Program-made: the position numbers and the translations under genes | The notes under the pieces: model-generated | Databases searched by the model: none | What the model saw: the letters and a program-made list of their open reading frames with translations, nothing else | Told to the model about the DNA's origin: nothing | Assembly: GCA_033964015.1 (NCBI GenBank) | Contig: CM066923.1 | Coordinates: 7,553,978-7,617,977 of the forward strand | DNA: 64,000 nucleotides | Direction of reading: 5' to 3' | Source: Scolanthus callimorphus | Lineage: Eukaryota; Cnidaria; Anthozoa; Actiniaria; Edwardsiidae | Shown: piece after piece, positions 33,949 to 44,712 of the stretch | Layout of the letters: each line of letters begins with the position of its first letter | Position numbering within the stretch: position 1 is the stretch's first letter

Positions 33949-35118
33949 TACAGTAAAAACCTGCAAGTAAGAACCTAGAATTTAAGAACCTGTTACGCTA
34001 ACATTTCCCTGTTATACACCCATGCATTTCAGACAAGGTTGCACCATGTCAATTGTCTGTAGTAGCCCGCGGTGCGTCATGGGAGAAACTAAGAAGAACG
34101 AATTTCTCGTGTTAATCCAGTGCAAAATTTCTTGCGAGCGATGTATTGTAAAATTTTTTGGCATAAACCATAACTATGGCTATTTGTCCTAAAAATTACC
34201 AGGTCCATGATTTTGTTTTTTACATCTATTTGCTCCCATGATGCACCGCGGGCTACAACAGACAGTTGTGACGTTGCAAACTTTTCTGAAATAGGTGTAG
34301 AAGAACCTGTTTAGCCTAATGTTTGTAATAGGTTCTTAATTTTCCAACAGCAAAAAATATAGAAAAAAGAACTAATTGAAACGACAGAACCCAAAAATGG
34401 CAAGATTTCTACCCTAAGGTCAGGTAAAGTCAGATAGGCTCGATTCTTTGCATAGAGTATCCTTATACAATAAGAAACAAAATAGAAATGAGTATTTTTT
34501 TCTAATTGACCCGTCTTTAAGATATCAGCTGCTAAACTTTGGTTACTGCATCGTTTTATGGCAAAATTTGTACAATTCTAACAAAAAATGTCAAAAAGTG
34601 CTGCAGCAACCAAAGTGTAACTCCTCATATCTTAAAGACGGATCAATAAGAACAAAATACTCATTTCTATTATGTTTCTTATTGTATAAGGATACACTGC
34701 AAAGAATCAAGCCTATCTGACTTTACCTGACCTTAGGGTAGAAATCTTGCCATTTTTGGGTTCTGTCAATTGAAACATTCAGGAATCTATATTAAAAAAA
34801 AGAAATTAATTGGAACATTTCTTAATATCAGTGCGAAAAATGCTTTACAATTTATATACAGTATATAAGCCCATGATGTCCAGGGCTGTTCAGTTCAGAA
34901 ATTCAATTGAGAATTACTTTAATCATTTTAGGAATAAAAGAGAAATGTGATATATACAACTTTGCTGAAGTCATGACATTATTATTGTTCCATAAAAATT
35001 AAGAACATATTGAAGAACCTGAATAGCCTAAATTTGCACTAAAAGTACCATTTATTTAAGAACCTGTTTAGGCTAACTCTTGGGAAAATGTAGGTTCTTA
35101 CCGCGGATTTTTACTGTA
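33949..35118. mobile_element. CAGTAAAAACC-ended element (Tc1/mariner-like, non-autonomous)
   Basis: Flanked by TA, the left end CAGTAAAAACCTGCAAGTAA is mirrored by the right end TTACCGCGGATTTTTACTG, with TAAGAACCT facing AGGTTCTTA. 'AAGAACCTG' recurs internally. A second fold-back (34382-34767) is nested inside, and a second right end lies at about 35388-35421. Confidence 0.7.
34382..34767. repeat. Near-perfect fold-back nested in the mariner-like element
   Basis: The arms begin GACAGAACCCAAAAATGGCA and end with its complement. Each is about 180 bp and they match almost without gaps. The 90-codon frame here reads through both arms and is not a gene. Confidence 0.9.
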
Positions 35119-35628
35119 ACTAATACAACATGATCTAGGATTATCATCAATTGTTAAATGGCCTTGAAATAAGGATTATCATCATTTAGGGGGCATGACT
35201 ATATTACTATTATCTTCATTCTATTAAAAACATAAATAGAACGAAGCAATGTATGTAAATAAACATCATCCAAAATAGTCCGAACCCCCCCCCCCCCCCC
35301 CTCCCCCTCCCCCCTCCCCCCCCCCAAAAAAATGCCTAAATTTGCACTAGGCACCATTTATATAAGGACCTGTTTAGGCTAACTTGGGAAAATGTAGGTT
35401 CCTTCTCGTGGGTTTTTACTGTGTGTAATACGAGGTTACTTAGACAGTGATGGTAGCAGACGGGATAAAGGCAAATTGGGATATAATGAACAATTTATGA
35501 AATATGTGTTAGTTATAAAAAAGCTAGGGAGAAAAAAAAATCTTGCAATCGACTCCTAAGAACTTGCAGCTCGTATACTGAATTACGCTGAGTCCCAACG
35601 GCGGCTGGCAGCCCAGCGGTCAGCCAAG
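35119..35628. other. Intergenic with poly-C tract and orphan element end
   Basis: A C/T run covers 35285-35325 (C17 at its left). AATGTAGGTTCC...GGGTTTTTACTGT (35388-35421) is an extra right end of the mariner-like family. Confidence 0.6.
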
Positions 35629-36000
35629 AGGCCTGTTATTGGACTTAAACTCGCCTATAGAGTCCTAAAGTGTGACGTCACCAATTTGAAAAACTTCGAA
35701 TGTCAGATTTTTGTCCACGAATAATGAAAGACCACCTCCAAAGAACGTTGCATGCAAAAAATGAGGCAAATCGGTTGCAACGCGACCGAGATATGGCCAG
35801 CTTGATACATAATTTTCTTTAACAAATCACTGTATTTTGAGAAACAAATTACTTTTTGGGCTCAGTTCCAAACTGTTTGGAACTGAACCAAAAATACAGT
35901 GATTTGCTGAAGAAAAGTACGTATGCATTCAGCGGGCCATATCTCGGTCGCGTTCCAACCGATTTGCCTCATTTTTGGTGTGTAGCTTTCATTCGATGTG
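35629..36000. mobile_element. TATAGAGTCCTAAAG-type MITE, copy 2, truncated
   Basis: Homologous to 26830-27162 from TATAGAGTCC (35656) to ATTCGATGTG (about 36000), but the right terminal repeat is missing. A short palindrome (TCAGTTCCAAACTGTTTGGA) is inserted in the middle. It is preceded by GGCCTGTTATTGGAC, which follows copy 1 instead. Confidence 0.8.
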
Positions 36001-36880
36001 GCGTTTGTTCGTTTTCTGTGAGTGCACAATCCCCCCCCCCCCCCAGGCATTGCGTTGTATAAGAAGAAGAAGAAAAATACCAAGGCCTATTCGTACATAA
36101 CGCGGGTTACCTGTGTAAGAATTCCAGGCTTTCGGCGGCCAAAAGACAGATGACGACCTACACGAGCAACGCTTCTCCCCAAAATCTGCAAGTTTTAATT
36201 ATTTTTTCTGCAATCTGGCGTAGGAAATATGCTAGGAAAGCTTCAGGAATTCTAAATATAATAATAAGAAACTTACATATAAGGAAATTTTAGATAACGA
36301 CACTTTTCAACGGGAACTTTCTTGATTTGAAAGCTATGGTGTCAGAAGTGGGAGATTAATAAAAAATATATATCAAGTCTTAAAGAAGTAAAAATATACT
36401 AATTACCTATATGCTAGTTGGTGTTGAAAATGTAATCTATTAAGAAAGGATGCTTTAAATCGATCAACATTTTCCAGCCCTCGGTCACAGTTTTTCCCTA
36501 TACGGACCTCGCAGCCGGTAAATAACATATATGTCGCTCGACGTTTGCTGGTGACGTCACTAAACCCCCGATGTAGACGTGGACGTTGACGTCACAAAAT
36601 GGTCGCGACAGGCTCTTGAAATGCTCTAAACTGTCTTGTTTGACTTCAGTTTGTGCGTATAATTAAGTGTTCATTTCATTTTTCCGTAGAAATAGAGGAA
36701 ACGTTAGAAAGTTCGAACGAAGGCTGATGCTTGTTATTATTACCGTATGTCTCGTTTTATAGCGTTCTGTCGAAACAACCGTGTCACAGCTCCTTTAGTT
36801 CTAGCACCCACGGGTTTGCCGTTTCGTTAGCCCTTTATTGGAGTTTTGTAGTCTAGGCTAATGTGAGGTTATGGTAAAAT
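36001..36880. other. Intergenic, C14 tract, no gene
   Basis: C14 at 36031-36044 is followed by a purine-rich GAAGAAGAAGAAGAAA. Nothing else is supported. Confidence 0.45.
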
Positions 36881-37076
36881 GTGAACTCAATCCGTTTAAA
36901 TGTCGTGAAATTTCGACCCATCCTTTGGTCTAAAACTGGTTTAAGTGATATGTAGTCATAGAACAACAACGTTATGAAGTGAACTCAATCCGTTTAAATC
37001 TCCTGAAATTTCGACCCATCCTTTGGTCTAAAACTGGTTTAAGTGATATGTAGTCATAGAACAACAACGTTATGGT
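36881..37076. repeat. Tandem duplication, unit 98 bp
   Basis: The unit starting GTGAACTCAATCCGTTTAAA and ending CAACAACGTTATG occurs twice back to back with only a few differences (one is TGTCGTG against TCTCCTG), so the duplication is recent. Confidence 0.93.
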
Positions 37077-38723
37077 GTTGTTTTAAAAGTTGTTTACCGT
37101 ATACGACCAACACAACACACAGATCATAACATCGTCACACCCATCGGACACAGGGTCTTAAAGAGGTTGAAGCTGAAAGAGGGAGTCGAAGGGTAAAGAT
37201 GAAGAGGTAACGTAAACAAAACGTTTAGACCTGGCAACCCTGGGGGGGGGGGGGGGGGGGGGGGGGGGTACTCCCTTACACGAACTATACGGGTATGTGT
37301 TTTCAGCCGATAGAAGGAGGTGTCGTTTGACAAAGTAATAATTCCGAAATAATTACCCGCGCCATCAGTCTAGTAACATACCGAGTCAGAGAAAGCATCC
37401 ATTTCCATCGGCTGATTTAGGGAAAGTGGTGCAGTACTTTCCATTGAATGCAGTAGATCAAGCATAATACTTTGTTTGTAGAAGGTTGTTTACAGATTTC
37501 TACTCGTAACTCTACTCCTATCGCCTGAGGCTCTGTAATAACACAAGAGCTAACAGACTAAAAAGGCCCAGAAGAGGTCAGCCACTTGTCGCCCTTACAC
37601 CACTTCTCACCCTTACGCTAACTCGCGTGTCAAACAACTTCTCGATGACTGTGAATATCCATGCACTGTTTATTTTCCGTCAGCTTTGCGTGTAAACCAT
37701 TTCTATTTAATCCCCTTTGTGTGGCTCCCGAGCTATAAGGAAAGTAAAAAAATAATCCTCTAGAAGAAAGTGGCAAGGGAAGTAGTTAAGAGAGATGCAT
37801 GTCGGTAGATATGTATGATATGTAGATATGTATGATTATTCCCAAACGTAGAGATACAGGAGGGTAGAAAGTAGGGAATTTACAGCTATTTATTTTCCGT
37901 CAGCTTTACGAGTAAACCATTTAAGCCAATCAGATCCTTGCCTTGTTTCGCTGAGTGCAGTCGACTGGCTTTCTGTCGCGACGAAAACCCATTCGACTGC
38001 ACTAGGCGAAACAAGGCAAGGACGTGATTGGCTTAGATGGTTTGACTGGCGGGAAAGAAAAATCAAACAAGGGTTTAAAAATTCACAGACCGAAACAACG
38101 GCTAGAAAGTAGACATAACATACGGAACAGGTGTGTAGTAAAATACAAGTTAGGAAAATCTGTCACGAGATTCCCGCCCAGATATAAGGGCGGAATTGAG
38201 AAGAACCCTAGGGTAAGAGAATGGTCATTCCCAAAGCAACCTATTTGGAAATACGTGTAACCATACGTTATTTGTTTCTTCTGTATAATAGCGGTTGTGC
38301 TCTTTCCAATGTCATGTTTTTCCTGAAGCGGCCTCGTTACCGAACCATTTACCGTACTTTGTGGTTTGACAAAGTAATTGCTATTTCCTGTATGCCATTT
38401 TTGTTTGATAAATTGCTCTGCTAAGCAATCAAATTTGATAAATAGATTAGCTAATCGATGAGTAAGCTATATGTTGAAGTCACGTTTGGGAAGATAGAAA
38501 AAATAGCTTTGGGAAAATATTCTTTTGAGTTGTAAGAGGAGATAAATTTTGGCTTGAAAAAGGTAATGCAGTTTTTCCCTGTATTTCCCCTGTGTTGCAG
38601 TCAATTTCAAAATGTTTTAATGCACACACATATTCAACCTGATAACTGCTTTAAAGAGACTCAGCACGGCGTAGGTACAGCTTGTTTTACCAGAAAACTG
38701 AATGTCTCAGTAGTCGGCGAGGA
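37077..38723. other. Intergenic with G27 tract and a palindrome
   Basis: G27 at 37242-37268 is the longest homopolymer here. Positions about 37900-38050 hold a fold-back (AAGCCAATCAGATCCTTGCC mirrored by GGCAAGGACGTGATTGGCTT) related to the element at 54400-54705. Confidence 0.6.
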
Positions 38724-39030
38724 CGCTAAAAGCCAGTTTACACTTTTTGTTGCAATTTTTGTCGCGTGAGTCGCGGCGATTTTTCTCGCATGTACTCATC
38801 AACTCAAAATCACTACAACTCGGCACGATCTGCCGCGATTTTTGTCGCGTGATGTCGCGGAGATTTCAATCATGTTCGAAACTCTTTGCAACTTGATGCG
38901 ATTTGAAGAAAAGTGAGCGCAGAATTCGCTCCGGATTTGCATCTCGTTTACACAAGAGAGTTGGAATTGCAACTCGCGCGAGAAAAATCGCCGCGACAAA
39001 TGCAACAAAAATAGTGTAAACCAGCGTGTA
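38724..39030. mobile_element. GTTTACACT-type MITE, copy 1
   Basis: CCAGTTTACACT and AGTGTAAACCAG are the inverted ends. Inside, GCGGCGATTTTTCTCGC faces GCGAGAAAAATCGCCGCG. The sequence is clearly related to 56811-57137. Confidence 0.8.
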
Positions 39031-39940
39031 TACACTATTTCAATTAACACTGCTTCGTGAAACCATGTATCATGAATCCTGCATTTTATCGAATTGATTA
39101 ACCAAATCACATTAAGAACGCTCAGTGACATTTTTTTTACTACATGTGAGGCATAATTTGATGTGAACTGCTGCGATTTAAGGCTAGAATCATCATTGGC
39201 AACATGAAGTAGGTTCATGATTCATGTGGTTTAACGAGCAATGTTCATTGAAATAGGTTGCTTTGGGAATTGGTCTTTCCAAACTAGCAAACAAAGCTTT
39301 GAACTTTTGACGTCGTAACACGTTACCATGGGAACGACATGTCGCGCGATAACAAAATGTTGGGGAAAAAATCCTCTTGAAAATTTCACCAAAAGAAACT
39401 TTTTCATTTTCTTTCGTGATATTTTCGAGACGATTTTGAATAAGCGTATGTTTTCGGTACCTGACAAGAGCAGGAAGGACTTAGAAGTTTTAGGAGCTTT
39501 CCAATGAGCTATATTCGTGATTGGCTATTTTGACAGACCGAGCTATGTTTAGAAACAGTTTCCCATTGTTAAGGTTATTTTAAAAGATTGTGACAAAAGA
39601 AAGAATATTCGCCCAAAATATCCAAAAAAAAGCAATGAAATAGCATCTATGTAGCAAGAGGAGGAAAAAAATCCTACCCATGACGAGTTTTTCTAGAAGC
39701 AGTTTCTCATAGTTTAGGTTGATATGATGTTGACAAAAAAGAATTATTCCCTCAAATATCCGTTTTACCATAACAGTTAGCTTTCTCGCTGATTTGCCGT
39801 GGGAAATAAGAGTTCCATACCACTCTGCTCGCATCAGCTTGCGCGCGCGGCTCAAAAACAAAGGTAAATTGCTCGAATGCGCGCGCTATTTGCAACGGAA
39901 AATGATCATAATCATAACATTTGGGATTTTGTTATGGTAA
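39031..39940. other. Intergenic, no gene seen
   Basis: Several frames of under 100 codons have no known motifs. GTTTCTCA/AAAACTT repeats are too diverged to call. Confidence 0.4.
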
Positions 39941-40130
39941 AAAATAAGTTTCCAGAGGTTTTGAGTGTTGTGGACTCTTATTTACCACTTTTTACGCCAT
40001 CATCGTGGTCAAAATTTGTTGTGGAGTCACTCGCCTGCGGCTCGCGAATCCACAACATTTTGACCACGATGATGACGTAAAGCTTGGTAAATAAGAGTCC
40101 TCATCACTCAAAACCTCTGGAAATTTGTTG
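39941..40130. repeat. Long hairpin with CpG-rich loop
   Basis: AAGTTTCCAGAGGTTTTGAG faces CTCAAAACCTCTGGAAATTT. Inner arms TCGTGGTCAAAATTTGTTGTGG and CCACAACATTTTGACCACGA close on a loop CACTCGCCTGCGGCTCGCG. The arms are imperfect at a few positions. Confidence 0.85.
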
Positions 40131-40532
40131 ATTGGAAGCAACTTAAAAGTTGCAAGAGGAGAACAATCCTGCCATGATGATTTTTTTCGTAAGCTATGGG
40201 GCAGTAAGGGATGTGAAAACAAAGAACGCATTGTTTCTATAAATAGCTCGGTCTGTTAAAATGCCCAATCCATATCCTAGTATAAGAAAGGAACTCCTAC
40301 TCAATGACTCCTGTGTCCCCCTCCCGTACGTAGAATTATTAGAATGAGAATATTGAGTTATGTTACTTTATTTTTTCTTTCTTTCTCATTTCAGGGATCT
40401 CCTTAGAATTATTTTTCTAAAAGGGAATCTGCCACATTTTTCATGGGGAAACGACGACGGTATTTCTGCTTTGCGTCTCGCGGGTATGTAAAAGTAAATT
40501 GAATACTTTTGTTCTTATGTTGCATTATTGTT

Positions 40533-41159
40533 AAGCCCGGTGCACACTTGCGACATAACGACATAAGAAAAATATCACGCGAACCAAATTTAGTTGTTTC
40601 AAAGCGTTGAAGCCCACAAAAATAAAAAAGGATTGCTTTGGTGAAGTAATCTAATGATGATCCATGGAAAATACTGATTATAAGCAATTATTGGATGAGG
40701 TTTTTGTGATTTCCAGAATAAACAATGTCGAGGCAAGTGGAATCAGGCGAGGCCGTGAGGCCACTTGGCGAGACATTGTTTATTCTGGAAATCACAAAAA
40801 CCGAATTCAATAATTGTTTTATTATACATTGTTTGAGTAAAAAAAAAAAAAAAAATTCTGTCAAGCAATTTCTTTACACAAGCGCCTTGTTAAATAGGGG
40901 AAACATTCAAGGGCTGTAGTCCCATGATACATTGCGCGCGTAGGATCAAGAATCAGCTAGCTGATTCTTCAAGAACCAGCATGCTGATTCTTGGAGACCC
41001 TCAAAGTGCGTGATTCCCAAAGTAAAGCGCGCGCTTTTAGCCAATCAAAATCGAGATAGTGAGTACAATGTATACTAATTTCAATTATTTTCTCATGCTT
41101 TGTTCGTTGCAACATAACGTCCTTATGTCTTTATGTCGCTAGTGTGCACCGAGCTTTAC
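40533..41159. mobile_element. GTGCACACTTGCGACATAA-ended element with nested hairpin
   Basis: The left end CCCGGTGCACACTTGCGACA is mirrored at the right by TGTCGCTAGTGTGCACCG. A hairpin nested at 40681-40823 has arms GGTTTTTGTGATTTCCAGAA and its complement, around a loop containing GGCGAGGCCGTGAGGCC. A(15-16) lies at 40838. Confidence 0.8.
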
Positions 41160-41635
41160 TGTTACTAAAAACACTAATTGGTGAATTTGAGGTACGTACG
41201 GTGAAAGCACAAGTAAAACGAAAGAAAGTAAAAAAAAAATTGGGTCCTTCCCATATCGTGTGGGAACTCGAAGTGGTCAAATCTAATGCGTGTACTATTA
41301 TTCAACGCTGATGAGCGAAAAAAACATTTACTACTTAGTGCTAGTGTACAATAAGTCGAAGGTGATCTAGACTACAGTAGAAATAAAACATAGCTGATAA
41401 AGATAGTCACTACTAAGTACTAAAAAACATTGAACACGTGACTCGTTTCTTTGTTAGCCAAGCGAAGTAAAAGCAGTATCACGTGGTGTGCACGTGTATC
41501 ACGTGGTGTGCACGTGATTGCTGAAGGCACAGTTGTGTTTAGTCAATATTTGATTGGTTGGCAGAAATGATCGACAAATTACACACGTATTCCATGGTTA
41601 GGCTAATTGCCCCTTCTCGCTGTGGACACTTTTCA
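41160..41635. other. Intergenic, 20-bp tandem duplication
   Basis: TATCACGTGGTGTGCACGTG occurs twice in a row (41476-41515). It contains two E-box-like CACGTG sites per copy. There is no gene. Confidence 0.7.
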
Positions 41636-41860
41636 CTTATTATTATCATTATCATTATTATTATTATCGACCCTTGTTATTATATAATATGTATGTTAAT
41701 TATTATTACTCATAATCAGAGTGTAAATAGAAAGTAATATGGCCGGATTATAGAATTGTTAATATAGTATTATTATTATTTTAAAAATCATTATTATAAT
41801 TTTTTCATCATTATTATTTTCATTATTATTATTTTGTTGTTCTATCACTTTTTTATTGTT
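41636..41860. repeat. (ATT)n-rich microsatellite
   Basis: TTATTATTATCATTATC-type repeats with interruptions. A 60-codon frame through it is not a gene. Confidence 0.85.
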
Positions 41861-43685
41861 GTTTTTCTTATTTTTACTGTGTTTTTTCCTTTCGTAGGCA
41901 ATCTGCAAAAAATAAAAATAGGTTTCACACAAGGTTGCCATTTTCTGTAACGCTTTGCTGTTATAGAGTAGCTGGTTGGCGTGGAGCGAATTCTTTCCCT
42001 AAAGCTGAATAATTTTTTACAATTCTCTACTGGCCGCTGTCGACTGGGAACCCTTTTAGCGGCAACTTTGTGCCTGTTAGCTTCCCTGTGATTTGTTGTC
42101 TGAAATTGCATTTATTGCATCGTCGAAAACCGCTTATGGAATACAGTTTTATGAACTCCTTCTCATTCTAATAGAGAGTTTAATCCATTTAAGAAAGATT
42201 TATTACCCTGTGTTTTATTTCCCTGTTCATTTATTTGCCGTTTTGAAATTCTTAGCAACGGTGATTTGTGGTGGGAAGAATGTGACCTATTTCCTCGCCG
42301 ACTCTTATAGTTACACGAGCCTGTAAACAACACGAAATAGCAGGAAATCTCTAACATTGGCTTATAGAAGTTGCTGATATTTAAATTCGTCTCATTAAAT
42401 AATCCCGAAGTGAACTCCGGGCAAAATATGGTTGGGTATTTACGTTGTGCGAACCAACGAGATGCGTTATTCAGGCAAAACAAAGATTTAGAATGTAAAA
42501 CGACAGGAACTAGGCTTGGAAAGCAGCGCAAATGGCCCCACAAACCAATTAGAGCTTTCACATAATTATAAGCTCAAATAATAAATTTCACCGCTCAGAT
42601 TTTGATTCCTTGGGAATTTTTGAACTCGCAACAGTAAAAGGAAATCGTATTCCGGTGAACGGAAATTAAATTCGCGCTTTGACTTGGGGCCAGGATGAGC
42701 TGTTGATGTAAAAGCATCGTACATAACGCAGGGTAAGTTTATGTTTTCTCTCTTCTAATTTTTCTAAACAAAGAAAAGGCTTTTAATGGCAATGGTGCTG
42801 TCTTTAGTGACTGCCATGTCGAGACAAGAAAGGAAGGTCAAACTTGGTTGGCATATCTCCTTTATTCTTTCCGCCAGCTGGTGATATGAGACATTTATAT
42901 ATCATAAATGATAAAAAATAGGAAACGATAGCACGGAAAAACCATCGTCTTTTCGTCAGATAGATAGTCAAAGGGTATTTGGCATTTCATGTATTAAAAC
43001 ATATATGTGAAATATATTCAAGTGGATTTTTTTATTCAAGTTTAGTTTCGTGTCCGGCTACCTTTGCTGTTTCAGTGAAAATGATTATTGATTTCTGGAA
43101 ATACGTTGATTTTTTTAGAATTACTCTCACGTTTTCTTATTATACGTAAAAATGTATCCCCCGGTAATAGAAATTCAAAATAAAAAGCATCTATGTGTAC
43201 GATTGATTGCAGAAAAATGAAATATGCGCATGCGTAGTTTTTGACTAGAAGACTTTCCCGCATTCTCGAACCCAAAGCTCCCCGGCTCGTCGCCTCGCCA
43301 GGGGAGGCTCTGGTGACATCCATTTGAGGGTCTTCGCTGATTGGCTGAAATGGCGCGCACGCGTACATAAAAGTAGTATAATCTCGCTTTATAGAAACGT
43401 ATCTATCGAAATAACACTTGCATTCGTTTCTTAGTCGTCTTTTCAACCTATGTTTTCGACATGAACGCTCTAAAAGTAATTGTGAGGCCATAAAACCACC
43501 ATTTTCTTTTGAGCATGCGTCCTATTATCTACTACTGTACTACGCATGCTCAAGTAATTCCTCCAGAGTCTTTGGCTCGTTCCGCTGGCCAGACGACTGA
43601 AGGCTCTGGGCACGAGATTGTATCGAACCTCGTTGGTTTTGTGAGAATTTTTTTAAGATAGCCGGTCAAGATGGCCGGTCAAAAT
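41861..43685. other. Intergenic, no gene supported
   Basis: A few 60-139 codon frames lie on both strands without recognisable domains or consistent codon use. Confidence 0.4.
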
Positions 43686-43689
43686 GGCA

Positions 43690-43815
43690 GGTCAAGATGA
43701 CGGCTCTGACAAGACCCTGGTTAAGGCTGAACCTTTTTCTCAGGATCAGATCGGGTCGCAAAAAACCGTGAAAAAGGTTTAGATTTTACCAGGGTCTTGT
43801 CAGAGCTGCCATCTT
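43690..43815. repeat. Hairpin with 28-bp arms
   Basis: CAAGATGACGGCTCTGACAA faces TTGTCAGAGCTGCCATCTTG, next to ACCCTGG and CCAGGGT. Upstream, GGTCAAGATGGCCGGTCAAA repeats three times. Confidence 0.85.
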
Positions 43816-44428
43816 GAAAATTACCCAGAAGGCTCTTGCGTCGTGCTTCTTGAGACTTCTCTTAATAATTCCCACAGTAATAATAATTCCAAAATGAAGT
43901 CATTGCAAAAAGCCAAGGTCTGGGTGTTTCTAATTTCTAATTCAAAGTCAATCCGACCCTGTTTCGTACAAAACGGTCGTTGATTGTCTATCGAGGAGTC
44001 TGTATTTCTAATGTAAGACCCTTAGGTGTTTGACTCACTGGGAATCCATTCAAACAACTGCAAAAAGTCCGTTTTCGGCTTTAATTTGCTGACATCGAAC
44101 CCGTTTAACTGGTGGCAGAAATTTCGGTCGATTTTGATTGTCTGAGTAACCCATTATTTCTCCGTAGTCTCCAAATTCTCAAGAGTAGTCCCTACAGTCT
44201 GTCTTTGCTCTGCTCAAAGACTGATAAGTAGAAGGGCCTGCCATGTGCATGGACATTGTTGTGCTTTATATAAAGCAAACTAATGAGCATGGCTTTATCG
44301 GGTATGAAACCTATTCACGTGATCAATTTTACGCTCTTCTACTGGTCAGTTGACTGATGAATAATTCATGACGTTTTTTTAATGTTATAATGTTTCATAA
44401 TCAACAATGTACGAGCTACTATCTCTTA
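43816..44428. other. Intergenic, nothing recognised
   Basis: No gene, tandem array or fold-back was found by eye. Confidence 0.4.
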
Positions 44429-44712
44429 TTCAATATTTGTGTGCTTGATTAGAGAAGACGGGATTGGTATTCTCTTAAACGTGTACGAAATTTCAGATAT
44501 TTAGTTATGCGCGGCAAATATCGAAATCGAACGGTTAGAGGGACGCATTTGCATAGCCTAAATTGCAGCATGAGCTGTTACGCGTTATTCATATTTGTGT
44601 GCTTGATTAGATAAGATTGAGTTTGGTGTTTGCTTAAATGTGTACGAAATTTCAAATATATTTTCTACGCGGCAAACGATCGAAATGGAACTGTTAGAGG
44701 AACGCATTTTTT
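44429..44712. repeat. Direct duplication, unit about 155 bp
   Basis: Two copies of a segment running from ATTTGTGTGCTTGATTAGA through GTGTACGAAATTTCA to GTTAGAGG.ACGCATTT, starting near 44434 and 44590, with moderate divergence. Confidence 0.85.

Noticed and set aside
34448..34720. 90-codon frame
   Set aside because: It spans both arms of a near-perfect fold-back; the mirror image gives a similar frame.
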